Shown: positions 11,848 to 20,928 of the stretch, piece after piece
How positions within the stretch are numbered: the stretch's first letter is position 1
Layout: every line of letters starts with the position of its first letter
Origin: Arthrobacter sp.
Lineage (GTDB): Bacteria > Actinomycetota > Actinomycetes > Actinomycetales > Micrococcaceae
Assembly (NCBI GenBank): GCA_025464925.1
Contig: JAODMS010000193.1
Coordinates: 1-46,111, forward strand
Length of the DNA: 46,111 bases
Direction of reading: 5' to 3'
Notes under the pieces: generated by a model
What the model was told of the DNA's origin: nothing
What the model saw: only the letters and a program-made list of their open reading frames with translations
Databases searched by the model: none
Position numbers and translations under genes: made by a program

Positions 11848-12780
11848 TCAACGGGCTCGGAAGCGGTTGACGAGTTCATTGCTGATCCGGCCCTCTCGTC
11901 CGCGACCGGAGTCCAGAAACCCCTGCCATGCGGCAATCAGCAGATTGCGGCGGTCGGGGCTGAACGCGAACCGCAGTAGCTGCGCCTTGGTTTCCTCAAC
12001 GAGGCGGCGGAGGATCCAGGAAGGGTTCCGTTGCCAGTACCGCCTCAGGAGAGTCGTCCCGTTGCGCACGATGTAGTACATCCTGAACGGGGAGTAGTAG
12101 TTGAAGGACAGATCGCTGCCCCGGAACCGTAGCGGCCGGCCGAACACCGTGGCTGGAAGACGCGCCCCGAGCCGGTGCCCGACTTCGCAGCCTGCACCGA
12201 TCGGCACGCTGTAACCGGCGGCCCTGGCCCGCGCGGTGAACTCGGAGTCCACGCAGTCGATGAAGAATCCGGTTTCAAACCTTCCGATCGCGGAGAAGGT
12301 GGAGACCGGGATGAAGAAGCCTGACTGCATCGGATCGAAAGCTTCGCTGGGGCCGTCAGCCTTCCCGAGTGCAGGGACCCGGTGCCCGCTGAACGACTCC
12401 GCGGAAACGAACCCGACCTTCCGGCCCGCCGCAGTGGCCCGTTCGTAGCTCGCGAGGGCGTTGTCGACGTAGCCCGGCACCGGCAGCGAGTCCTGATCGA
12501 AAGTCAGGACGAATTCGGGCGACGTGGTGGCCTCGAGCTCCTTGATGCCCCTGTTGAGGGCGGCCGCGATGCCGGAATTGCGGGGCAGCGCGAGGACTTT
12601 GGTTCCCTGTTCCTGCAGCTGCGTGAAAATGCCGGCCGCGGCCGGAGCGGAACTGCAGTCGTCAACGACAATGAGCTCATCAACCTGCGCCCGGATGGCG
12701 GCAGCGTTGGCCAGCAGCTCGTCGTCGGGGTTGAACGCTGCAATTACGGCGGCAATCCGCCGCTGGCGTCTTTCAGTCAC
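11848..12780 (-). CDS. Family 2 glycosyltransferase, rhamnosyltransferase-like (paralogue B)
   Basis: A 310-residue GT-A enzyme. The GTG at 12780 is preferred over the longer open frame because it comes right after the flippase stop and has AGGA 8 bases upstream. Motifs are AAVIAAFNPDDE, LIVVDDCSS, RNSGIAAALNRGIKEL, LTFDQDSLPVPGYV and GFFIDCVDSEFTARA. These match paralogue A (8874-9785) motif for motif, as does the C-terminal YYIVRNGTTLLRRYWQRNPSW region. The two probably arose by duplication and may add successive residues or act on different acceptors. It ends 14 bases before the next gene. Confidence 0.86.
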   Translation of the reverse strand: MTERRQRRIAAVIAAFNPDDELLANAAAIRAQVDELIVVDDCSSAPAAAGIFTQLQEQGTKVLALPRNSGIAAALNRGIKELEATTSPEFVLTFDQDSLPVPGYVDNALASYERATAAGRKVGFVSAESFSGHRVPALGKADGPSEAFDPMQSGFFIPVSTFSAIGRFETGFFIDCVDSEFTARARAAGYSVPIGAGCEVGHRLGARLPATVFGRPLRFRGSDLSFNYYSPFRMYYIVRNGTTLLRRYWQRNPSWILRRLVEETKAQLLRFAFSPDRRNLLIAAWQGFLDSGRGREGRISNELVNRFRAR

Positions 12781-12790
12781 GCTGATGATC

Positions 12791-14032
12791 CTACCTTTCG
12801 ACCGTTGCCGGGCAGGCAACCGCGGGGAGGATCTTCACGGCAGGGGCAAGCAGCCCCAGGAAGAGAAGCGCTTCGCTCACCGCCATTCCCAGTGCGACTG
12901 CCGGAACGTTCGACATCGTGCCGGCCGCAATCATGAAGACCACCCCCACCGCCGCTGATATCCCGGTCCACATCAGGACCGACTTCTGGCGCCCGGCGGG
13001 AATCAGGATATTCCTGATGAGGGGCGTTGATGCGGAGAGGAAAAAGAAAGACAGCCCGTAGTAAACGCAGGTCAGCGTATCGGCGCGCACGGCTTCCCCG
13101 AACATCACGCCGGACACCCACGGCCCGAACATGCCCAGGAACGCTCCGCCCGCAACTCCGAGGATCGCGTGCGCGGCCAGGGCAATGATGTGCCGCCGTC
13201 GCGGGTCCGCCGCATCCTGCTCCAGCGTCCAGCCCTGGAAGGTGTTGCCTAGGGCAACAACGCTGAAGAGGCCAAGCCGGTAAATGGCGTCTGCGGAGGC
13301 CAAACCGGCAGTGGCGGTGGCAGACGGCACGGTCGCGGTGGCAATCGGTACGGGCGACGACGCGTAGGCGCTGCCGGTGAGGTTGATGCCCGCGGTACCC
13401 GCCTGGGGGAGGACGATCTCCCGGAGGATGTTCCGCGGACTCTTCGGGACCCATGTCCTTGGCTCGCCGAACCTCTTGTGGAAAGCGGCCAGCGCCGCGA
13501 TGGTCGCCAGCACCGACACCACCCCGTATGTCCACACCTGGCCGGTGGCAACGATGAGCGGTGCGCCGATGATCGCGGCGAAGAAACGGGGGAGGGTGTC
13601 GTAGACGGCAAGGATCCGGGGTTGCCCGGTGCCGATCCCGTACCAAGCCGGCGAAAATCCGGTGAGGGCAGTCGCCCAGGCCATGGTGATCGCATCGAGG
13701 CGGAAGCCGTCGTGCGCCACGAGCGCGACGATCAGGGTCATCAGGGGCAGGACGACTGCTGCCAGTACCGCCCGGGAACGGACGCTGCTGGAGTACAGGG
13801 CCGCCCGTGCAGTGGAGCCGCCGGCGCGGGCAATCTCCACCGGGCCCGAGATGTTCCAGCTCCAGAGGATGATCGTCGCTGCAAAAACACCGATGGCCTG
13901 GCCGGAGGTGATGCTGGACCACCCTGCGGCACCGACGACCCGCGCGACGACCGGCAAGAGAAGGAAGGGGAGGACCAGCGCCAGCAGCGGCAGCAGGGTA
14001 AAGCCTGCAAGCCGGAGCAGTACGGGTCTCAT
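12791..14032 (-). CDS. Wzx-like polysaccharide flippase (MOP superfamily)
   Basis: A 413-residue protein with about 12 membrane segments from residue 8 onward, in the arrangement of the MOP/Wzx oligosaccharide flippases. It has the helix-loop pattern PFLLLPVVARVVGAAGWSS near the N-terminus, common in polysaccharide flippases, and the central basic loop KRFGEPRTWVPKSPRNIL. Such proteins flip a lipid-linked oligosaccharide across the membrane. It heads the minus-strand operon and diverges from the transferase at 14130. An ABC exporter lies in the same locus, so two export systems coexist. No Wzy-type polymerase was recognised, unless the DUF6541 protein plays a related role. Confidence 0.8.
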   Translation of the reverse strand: MRPVLLRLAGFTLLPLLALVLPFLLLPVVARVVGAAGWSSITSGQAIGVFAATIILWSWNISGPVEIARAGGSTARAALYSSSVRSRAVLAAVVLPLMTLIVALVAHDGFRLDAITMAWATALTGFSPAWYGIGTGQPRILAVYDTLPRFFAAIIGAPLIVATGQVWTYGVVSVLATIAALAAFHKRFGEPRTWVPKSPRNILREIVLPQAGTAGINLTGSAYASSPVPIATATVPSATATAGLASADAIYRLGLFSVVALGNTFQGWTLEQDAADPRRRHIIALAAHAILGVAGGAFLGMFGPWVSGVMFGEAVRADTLTCVYYGLSFFFLSASTPLIRNILIPAGRQKSVLMWTGISAAVGVVFMIAAGTMSNVPAVALGMAVSEALLFLGLLAPAVKILPAVACPATVER

Positions 14033-14116
14033 GCGGTGTACGGTCCTATGGCTGGAGGGCTTGACCTAACGATGATACGCGATCGCCGGGCTCCAGCCGC
14101 CTCCGCAAGACTCACC

Positions 14117-14122
14117 TAGAGT
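14117..14122 (+). promoter_or_regulatory. Candidate -10 box (TAGAGT), leaderless start
   Basis: TAGAGT ends 7 bases before the ATG at 14130, and there is no Shine-Dalgarno sequence in between. A transcript starting at the usual distance would begin at or next to the ATG. No clear -35 is visible. Confidence 0.4.
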
Positions 14123-14129
14123 GGTCTGC

Positions 14130-14885
14130 ATGAATGATTCGACGACGCCCGGCGGGCGGAAAATCCGGGCGAGCGTGTGCATGGCCACCTATAAGGGAGC
14201 TCCCTTCGTCGAGGAGCAGATAGCCTCCATCCTCGCGGAGCTGGGCGCCGACGACGAGCTCGTCGTCGTGGACGACGCGTCCCCCGACGGGACCGCTGCC
14301 GTCATCGGCGGGATCGAGGACCCGCGCATCCGTCTCGTCCGGGCGCCGAGCAACAGGGGCTACGTGCGCACCTTCGAAGAGGCGGTCCGGCTCAGCCGGG
14401 GCGAGTACATCTTCCTGTCCGACCAGGACGACATCTGGATCCCCGGACGGGTCGAATTGATGCTCGCGGCGCTGTCGGACCACCAAGTAGTTGCGAGCAA
14501 TTTCGACATGCTCGGGGGCGGACCCCGGCCCTGGATTCCTCGTCTGCGGTCATCCGACTCCCGCCGGCATCTCGCCAACCTGGCTGCCATCCTGATCGGA
14601 TACCGGGCCTACTATGGCTGCGGGATGGCGTTCCGCCGGGACGCAGCGAAATACTTCACGCCGGTTCCGGCGTATGTCCGGGAGTCCCACGACCTCTGGC
14701 TGGCCATCTGCGGAAACGTTGCCGGCTCGGTAGCGCACCTGGATGAATCGACTCTCTACCGGCGGCTCCATGAGGAGAACCAGACTCCTGCGGGCTGGCG
14801 CTCGCTCTCCAAAATAGTGGCGGCGCGCGTCATGCTGCTGCGGCTCATGGTCGAAGCGTTCCGAAGGTCGCGCCCACGGTTCTAA
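14130..14885 (+). CDS. Family 2 glycosyltransferase
   Basis: A 251-residue GT-A enzyme. The frame is open from a GTG at 14121, but the ATG at 14130 lies 7 bases after a TAGAGT hexamer and is preferred. Motifs are SVCMATYKGAPFVEEQIASI, LVVVDDASPDGT, NRGYVRTFEEAVRLS, IFLSDQDDIWIPGRV and YGCGMAFRRDA, with a late ESHDLWLAICG. The YKGAPFVEEQIxSI and SDQDDIW motifs are those of the WbbJ/RfaG-unlike, family-2 rhamnosyl/galactosyltransferase group found in O-antigen and capsule loci. The exact sugar cannot be read. It is followed by rmlB 32 bases later, which has its own promoter-like hexamer. Confidence 0.85.
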   Translation: MNDSTTPGGRKIRASVCMATYKGAPFVEEQIASILAELGADDELVVVDDASPDGTAAVIGGIEDPRIRLVRAPSNRGYVRTFEEAVRLSRGEYIFLSDQDDIWIPGRVELMLAALSDHQVVASNFDMLGGGPRPWIPRLRSSDSRRHLANLAAILIGYRAYYGCGMAFRRDAAKYFTPVPAYVRESHDLWLAICGNVAGSVAHLDESTLYRRLHEENQTPAGWRSLSKIVAARVMLLRLMVEAFRRSRPRF

Positions 14886-14890
14886 GCTAG

Positions 14891-15916
<1,026 letters not shown>

Positions 15917-15917
15917 C

Positions 15918-17342
15918 GTGACAATCGAATTCTCGAAGCCGTTAAAGGCCACCGAAACACCCATCCCCGGCGTCGTGCTCTATGACCTTCCCGTGCACGG
16001 CGACAACCGTGGCTGGTTCAAAGAGAACTGGCAGCGGGAAAAGATGATGGCCCTGGGGCTGCCCGATTTTTCGCCGGTCCAGAACAACATCTCCTTCAAC
16101 GAAAAGGCCGGCACCACCCGCGGCATCCACGCCGAACCGTGGGACAAGTTCATTTCCGTGGCAACGGGGCGCATCTTCGGCGCCTGGGTGGACCTCCGCG
16201 AGGGCCCCAGCTTCGGCAGGGTTTTCACGGCCGAGCTCGACGCCAGCCAGGCAATCTTCATCCCCCGCGGCGTGGGAAACGCTTTCCAGACGCTCGAGGA
16301 CAATACCGCCTACACCTACCTCGTGAACGATCACTGGAGCGCCGATGCCCAGGGCCAGTACACCTTCCTGAACCTCGCGGACGGCACGGCCAACGTTCCC
16401 TGGCCCATTCCGCTGGACCAGGCCGAGCTGTCCGACAAAGACAAGGCACATCCGGATCTGGCGGACGTCGTGCCGATGCCGCCCAGGAAGATCCTGGTGC
16501 TCGGCGCCAACGGGCAGCTGGGCAAGGCCCTGCGGGAGGCGTATCAAGGCCGCAGCGAGGTCGAGTTCGCGGGCCGCGCCGAGTTCGACATCTCCGCCGC
16601 CGGCAGTTATGCCGGACGTAACTGGACCAACTACTCGGCGATCATCAATGCCGCCGCGTACACGGCGGTGGATGAGGCGGAGACGCCGGAGGGGCGCCGG
16701 AACGCCTGGGCCAGCAACGTCCAGGCCGTGGCCGAACTCGCCAAGGTCGCCACCGCCCACGGCATCGCGCTGGTGCACGTTTCCAGCGACTATGTCTTCG
16801 ACGGCACGTCGGCCCAGCACTTCGAAGACGAGCCGATGAGCCCCCTCGGCGTCTACGGGCAGACCAAGGCGGCCGCCGATGCCATTGTCGGCGTCGTTCC
16901 CCGGCACTACATCGTGCGCACGAGCTGGGTCATCGGCGATGGCAACAACTTCGTCCGGACCATGGCGTCGCTGGCCCGCCGCGGCATCAAGCCCAGCGTC
17001 GTCGACGACCAGGTAGGCCGCCTGAGCTTCACCTCGGAGATTGCGGCCGCCATCCGCCACCTGCTGGAGTCGGGCGCACCCTTCGGGACGTATAACTGCA
17101 GCAGCGATGGCGAGCCCCAGTCCTGGGCCGCGATTGCCGCCGAGGTCTTTGGCCTGGCGGGCGGCCAGGCCGCGGATGTCACCGGAGTCAGCACCGAGGA
17201 GTATTTCAGGGACAAAGCGGCGGCGCCGCGTCCCCTGAACAGCGTCCTGGCGCTCGACAAGATCAAGGCCGCGGGGTTTGTGCCGCCGGAGTCTGCTGAA
17301 CGCCTCAAGGCATACCTCAGTGCCGAGGATTCCCAGGGCTGA
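15918..17342 (+). CDS. rmlCD: Bifunctional dTDP-4-dehydrorhamnose 3,5-epimerase / 4-reductase (RmlC-RmlD fusion)
   Basis: One uninterrupted 474-residue frame joins the last two enzymes of dTDP-L-rhamnose synthesis. The GTG at 15918 sits one base after the rmlB stop. Residues 1-180 are the cupin epimerase: His71 in TTRGIHAEP, Tyr134 in AYTYLVND and Asp173/175 in LSDKDKAHP line up with His62, Tyr132 and the catalytic Asp of M. tuberculosis RmlC. The usual LAHGF is GVGNAF and the second motif Tyr is Trp140. From residue 191 the reductase begins with KILVLGANGQLGKAL (NADPH site). It has SSDYVFDGT and the Tyr-Lys pair in GVYGQTKAAAD. The linker is only about ten residues. Such fusions occur in other Actinobacteria. 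A strong terminator follows. Confidence 0.94.
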   Translation: MTIEFSKPLKATETPIPGVVLYDLPVHGDNRGWFKENWQREKMMALGLPDFSPVQNNISFNEKAGTTRGIHAEPWDKFISVATGRIFGAWVDLREGPSFGRVFTAELDASQAIFIPRGVGNAFQTLEDNTAYTYLVNDHWSADAQGQYTFLNLADGTANVPWPIPLDQAELSDKDKAHPDLADVVPMPPRKILVLGANGQLGKALREAYQGRSEVEFAGRAEFDISAAGSYAGRNWTNYSAIINAAAYTAVDEAETPEGRRNAWASNVQAVAELAKVATAHGIALVHVSSDYVFDGTSAQHFEDEPMSPLGVYGQTKAAADAIVGVVPRHYIVRTSWVIGDGNNFVRTMASLARRGIKPSVVDDQVGRLSFTSEIAAAIRHLLESGAPFGTYNCSSDGEPQSWAAIAAEVFGLAGGQAADVTGVSTEEYFRDKAAAPRPLNSVLALDKIKAAGFVPPESAERLKAYLSAEDSQG

Positions 17343-17371
17343 GGCCTCACGCCGGCACCGCCAGCGAGCAG

Positions 17372-17410
17372 AAAGGACCCGTTCACGCGAAGAGCGTGAA
17401 CGGGTCCTTT
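17372..17410. terminator. Strong bidirectional terminator hairpin
   Basis: A perfect 17-bp stem, AAAGGACCCGTTCACGC (17372-17388) paired with 17394-17410, has a five-base GAAGA loop. The stem ends in AAA on one side and TTT on the other, so it can act in both directions between the converging rmlCD and DUF2142 genes. Confidence 0.88.
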
Positions 17411-17425
17411 CGCGTGGCTGCAGGC

Positions 17426-19096
17426 CTAGCGGCTGACCGGCCTCCGGCTAGCGGCGGCGCGCAGCTTCCTGACCCGGCCGGACAGCTTCGGCAACAGTTC
17501 AGCCCCCGGATACAGGTAGGAGAACAATTTCGAAGCGGCGAAAAGCAGCACTGCTGCGAAAGCCGCGGTGAGCACCTCCCAGGACAAGGGTGGCTGCCAG
17601 CCGGGTACCGTGAACATGGTCTGCCAGTTGGCCCACTCCTGCAGGCCGACGACGTAGCGCCGGAGCACGTTCAGGAAGGCGTAGATGTGCGCGACACAGG
17701 CCGCCAGGAGCACGACCCGGGTGATGGCCTGGCTTTGGGGGCGCTGGTGGAAGGGGCGGAACCGCATGGCCAGACCCGCGGAGATCAGCGCAATCGCGAA
17801 CAGCGGGAGGCTGTAGCGTCCTTGCCAGATGAAGCCGGTGGTGTTGACCAGCGCGGCCTGGAGCGCTGCCGGAACCATAGCGAGAAACGCCAGCGCGACC
17901 CAGAACGCGCCCTGGAGCCGGTAAGGCCGGACGAGGAACACCATCAGCATCAGTCCGATGAGCAGCAGGCTCCAGAAGATGACGACTCCCTGCGGCACCG
18001 GCGCATCGAGCCAGCCGGCCACGCCGACGTACTGGTGCACGTAATCGAACGACCTGTCCAGCATTGTCAGGAAGGCATTATACAGGCGCACTTCCCCGTT
18101 GAGATTCGAGATGCCTGCCGGCGCTTCGCCCGCGGAAGCAGGCGCCCTCAGCATGAGGAAGTTCCAGGCCACCCCCAAGACGATTCCCACTGTTGCCACC
18201 GCCGCGACGGCCAGGACCAGCCGGTTCCTGAAGATGGCAATAACGTCCGCCCGCCGGAAGAAAAGGCAGGCAACGATCACGCCGCACAGGAGCCACAGCA
18301 GCGACACGTTGCGTGTGTTGGCGAGGGTCGCGGCCGCGACGCCGACAGTCAGGATGCCGGGGCGGGCCCGGTCCAGGTGCCGTGAGTTCTCCAGAACACA
18401 AACCAGTCCACAGAATGCGGCCATGGAGGCCGCTATCTCCAGGGAGTTGGGATTGATGCCGCTGGCGAGGAACAGCACCATCGGCGTCGTGGAGATGCTG
18501 GCCGCGATCAGGGGCCACTTCGGATGGCGGAGCCGTGACAAGGCGGTGAAACCGGCCGCATAAAACGCTGCCGACAACAGGCCACTGACGATGCGCATGG
18601 CAAACAGTGCCGGGGCACCTGACAGAAAGAGGCTCGGCAGCCCGACCAGCCAGTAGTAGAACGGGTTGTACAGGCCCGCCGAGGTCACACCGATGGTCAG
18701 GTGGTTGTCATCCAGCGGTATGGCGGGAGCGCAACCCGCGGTCTTCTGCATCTGCGCTGCAAAGCACGTCTGGGATGACACATTGGCGATGTAGGACGGA
18801 ACCTGAACGTGGATACCGTGGCCATAGGACTCTCCGGGCCCCGGGAAGAACTGGCCCCGGGCCACTGCGGCCGCCTTGATGGTGTGCGAGGGTTCATCCG
18901 GATAGGCCATGAGGGGCGTCGCCAGGATCCACAGCGTGGTGAGGATGGAGAGAAGAGCGAAGACGGGCAAGAAGAACCGGAGCCCGCTGCGGGTGGTCGG
19001 TGACATCTCGTATCTGCGGGAGCGGCCGCGCGGCGCGGTTCTTGCTTCAAGGGAGAGGGACGACGACGGTGCGTCCGCCTCGGTTGCGTGAATCAA
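17426..19096 (-). CDS. DUF2142 polytopic membrane protein (copy 1)
   Basis: A 556-residue membrane protein of the DUF2142 family, which is related in layout to GT-C glycosyltransferases. After a polar cytoplasmic N-terminus, the first membrane helix leads into the extracytoplasmic motif YPDEPSHTIKAAAVARGQFF (PDEPSH at about 66-71), the place where GT-C enzymes keep their acidic catalytic loop. About 11 further membrane segments follow. A TTG at 19096 is taken as start because GGGGAGG lies 4 bases upstream; an ATG at 19006 (residue 31) is the alternative but has no ribosome site. The TTG overlaps the stop of the PstS-like gene (TTGA), which implies coupled translation. Function is unproven; transfer of a polyprenyl-phosphate-linked sugar to a surface polymer is the inference. 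Confidence 0.82.
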   Translation of the reverse strand: MIHATEADAPSSSLSLEARTAPRGRSRRYEMSPTTRSGLRFFLPVFALLSILTTLWILATPLMAYPDEPSHTIKAAAVARGQFFPGPGESYGHGIHVQVPSYIANVSSQTCFAAQMQKTAGCAPAIPLDDNHLTIGVTSAGLYNPFYYWLVGLPSLFLSGAPALFAMRIVSGLLSAAFYAAGFTALSRLRHPKWPLIAASISTTPMVLFLASGINPNSLEIAASMAAFCGLVCVLENSRHLDRARPGILTVGVAAATLANTRNVSLLWLLCGVIVACLFFRRADVIAIFRNRLVLAVAAVATVGIVLGVAWNFLMLRAPASAGEAPAGISNLNGEVRLYNAFLTMLDRSFDYVHQYVGVAGWLDAPVPQGVVIFWSLLLIGLMLMVFLVRPYRLQGAFWVALAFLAMVPAALQAALVNTTGFIWQGRYSLPLFAIALISAGLAMRFRPFHQRPQSQAITRVVLLAACVAHIYAFLNVLRRYVVGLQEWANWQTMFTVPGWQPPLSWEVLTAAFAAVLLFAASKLFSYLYPGAELLPKLSGRVRKLRAAASRRPVSR

Positions 19097-20154
19097 CTCG
19101 CCTCCCCGATAGTTTCAATCAGTCTGTTGGACTCCCGCAGGGCGGCTTCGCTTGGCGAGGCCACGTTCGCGAAGTAGGTCGACGCGACCTGGCCGTCGGG
19201 ACTCAGCACGAACTTACCCCAGGATTTGACCAGCGTGTTCAACTGGACGTTCTTGTATGAAGGACAGAACGCATGGTAGCTGACGACTCCAAGGGCGTAG
19301 CCCTGGGTGCTGGTATCCGGAAGCGTGAACTCGATGCCTGTGGGACCGGTCCGGGTGAGGCCTTCCTGGGCCGCGAGCGTAGAGGAGTCCTTGGACATGC
19401 GGACAAAACCGTCGCCGAACGAGAGAAGTGCCGTGTCGAAGCGCCCGCCGATCGAGCCGAGATCCATGAAGGCTATGGCTCCGGCCGTCTGATCGACCTT
19501 CGCTCCGACATCGGAGCGTTTCTTGACTTCGATTCCATTTTCAACTGCGGGCCAGACGGCGGAAACGCCCGCTGTCCACTCCGGGGCGGCGCTGAGATAC
19601 TTGGTGGCCGCTGTCGTTTCGGCACTTGGCGCCGTCGCCGTGACCGGAACGATGCCTTCAGATGGAAGAGTGGTTCCCGGATTCAGCTCGGCGATCTCAC
19701 GCGCGTCCCAGTCGGTGATTTCTCCGGAGAAGATGCCGGCCAGCACGGCCGGGGTCAGCTTGAGGCTGCGGATACTGGGCATGTTAAAGGCGACGCCGAT
19801 GGAGGTGATCGAAACCGGGACGGAAAAAGCACCTGATGGCCCGCATACCGCCTTCGTCTGGTCTTGCTGCTGCTGCGTGAGGGGCGTGTCCAGTGCCGCA
19901 AAGTAGGCTTGCCCCGTGGAGAGGGCAGACACCCCGACGTTGTGACCATCGGGGGAGTAGCTCAGGGACGTGGCGTTGTTTTTCTTCGTCCAGGCGCTGC
20001 TCCAGGCTCCGATCGGGTCCTTTTGCACCGGGGTTCCGATTGCGGTAAGGGCGCCTCTTACGTCAGTGTTGGACGCCCCGCCGGCACAACCGGTTACTCC
20101 TATTCCAGCGAGCAGGATGCAGGCGAGAGTCCCGCCTATGGACCGATTGCGCAA
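19093..20154 (-). CDS. PstS-like substrate-binding lipoprotein
   Basis: A 353-residue secreted protein with a lipoprotein signal peptide: basic MRNR, hydrophobic ACILLAGIG and lipobox VTGC with Cys23 as the lipidation site. The rest fits the phosphate-binding (PstS) periplasmic fold, with SITSIGVAFNMPS, LTPAVLAGIFSGEITDWDAREI (a PstS hallmark), TAGAIAFMDLGSIGG and a C-terminal VKSWGKFVLSPDGQ. The phosphate-contacting SGT/Ser-rich loop of classic PstS is replaced by APSAETTAATKYL, so the ligand may differ. The start is TTG with AAGGA 6 bases upstream. No PstC, PstA or PstB genes are nearby; instead it is coupled to a DUF2142 membrane protein. Confidence 0.78.
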   Translation of the reverse strand: MRNRSIGGTLACILLAGIGVTGCAGGASNTDVRGALTAIGTPVQKDPIGAWSSAWTKKNNATSLSYSPDGHNVGVSALSTGQAYFAALDTPLTQQQQDQTKAVCGPSGAFSVPVSITSIGVAFNMPSIRSLKLTPAVLAGIFSGEITDWDAREIAELNPGTTLPSEGIVPVTATAPSAETTAATKYLSAAPEWTAGVSAVWPAVENGIEVKKRSDVGAKVDQTAGAIAFMDLGSIGGRFDTALLSFGDGFVRMSKDSSTLAAQEGLTRTGPTGIEFTLPDTSTQGYALGVVSYHAFCPSYKNVQLNTLVKSWGKFVLSPDGQVASTYFANVASPSEAALRESNRLIETIGEAS

Positions 20155-20365
20155 CGAAAATCCTTTCCCATCCTGGAGTGTTCCGAGTCTTATCTCCCTA
20201 CAACCCTAGCCTCTCTCGTCCTGGCCGTTGGTTATTCCGCCACGTAGCGGCGCCGGCGGCGGGGGCAGGACACCGCTGTCGGTACAGGGGCGAGACGGGC
20301 TGCCCGGCGGCGCCGGACGCAGGAGGTCCGTAATAAGCCGTGCCCGACCCTGTGTAGTGCTGGTC

Positions 20366-20371
20366 TAGACT
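20366..20371 (+). promoter_or_regulatory. Candidate -10 box (TAGACT) before leader ORF and GtrA gene
   Basis: TAGACT ends 6 bases before the ATG of a 27-codon ORF at 20378. It lies in the divergent gap between the PstS-like and GtrA-like genes. There is no ribosome site before that ATG. No convincing -35 is visible. Confidence 0.35.
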
Positions 20372-20377
20372 GTCTTG

Positions 20378-20461
20378 ATGTCCTTAAGCAACAGCGGTAC
20401 CGGACACCCCACGATTACAGGCGGTAACTTAGGAACATGCGGGATGGAGCCATGGGTCTGA
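20378..20461 (+). CDS. Possible 27-codon leader ORF overlapping the GtrA-like start
   Basis: An ATG six bases after a TAGACT hexamer opens a 27-codon frame (MSLSNSGTGHPTITGG, then eleven residues ending EPWV) that stops at 20459-20461, inside the beginning of the GtrA-like gene in another frame. Both candidate GtrA starts (20437 and 20452) lie within it. It could be a leaderless leader peptide that couples ribosomes to GtrA. It has no amino-acid run typical of attenuators. This could also be chance, so confidence is low. Confidence 0.25.
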   Translation: MSLSNSGTGHPTITGGNLGTCGMEPWV

Positions 20462-20928
20462 TTCGCCGTCTCGAGAATTTGGTGCACAACGGTTACCTGG
20501 TCAAGTTCCTGCTGGTTGGTGGGGCGTCATTCGCCATCGACCTTGGCTTACTGGCCCTCTTGCATGAGGTCGGCAAGGTGGATCTTTGGATCGCCACCCC
20601 CATCGCCTTCCTGGCCAGCCTTGTCTTCAACTTCCTGGTCCAGCGGAAGTTCACGTTCCAGTCCGGCACCCGGGCACATGTCAGCGCCCTCAAGTACGGC
20701 GCGCTGGTCGTGTTCAACGTCATCGCGACGGATGTGATTGTCAACCTCATAGCTGGTGCCGGGCACTCCTATGCGATCGGCAAGGTCATCTCCACCATCG
20801 CCACCACCCTGTGGAACTTCCTGCTCTACAAGCACTGGATCTTTAAGGCCGCACCGACGAAGACCGGCGAAGGTATCGATCTGAACGCCTCGGCCACTCC
20901 TGCCAGCGGCCCGCTCCCGAAAGATTAG
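20437..20928 (+). CDS. GtrA-like membrane protein
   Basis: A 163-residue protein with four membrane segments. It shows the GtrA family pattern: LVKFLLVGGASFAIDLGLLALL, then a second helix with FLASLVFNFLVQRKFTF (the conserved asparagine-aromatic-basic motif), a third helix and TTLWNFLLYKHWIF at the end. GtrA proteins are thought to flip or bind polyprenyl-phosphate sugars; mycobacterial Rv3789 is a member tied to arabinogalactan assembly. The start is uncertain: the ATG at 20437 has AGGA only 2 bases upstream, and the one at 20452 has GGAG 2 bases upstream. Its stop overlaps that of the converging DUF2142 gene by four bases. Supply of a flipped sugar donor to the flanking DUF2142 proteins is inferred. 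Confidence 0.88.
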   Translation: MRDGAMGLIRRLENLVHNGYLVKFLLVGGASFAIDLGLLALLHEVGKVDLWIATPIAFLASLVFNFLVQRKFTFQSGTRAHVSALKYGALVVFNVIATDVIVNLIAGAGHSYAIGKVISTIATTLWNFLLYKHWIFKAAPTKTGEGIDLNASATPASGPLPKD

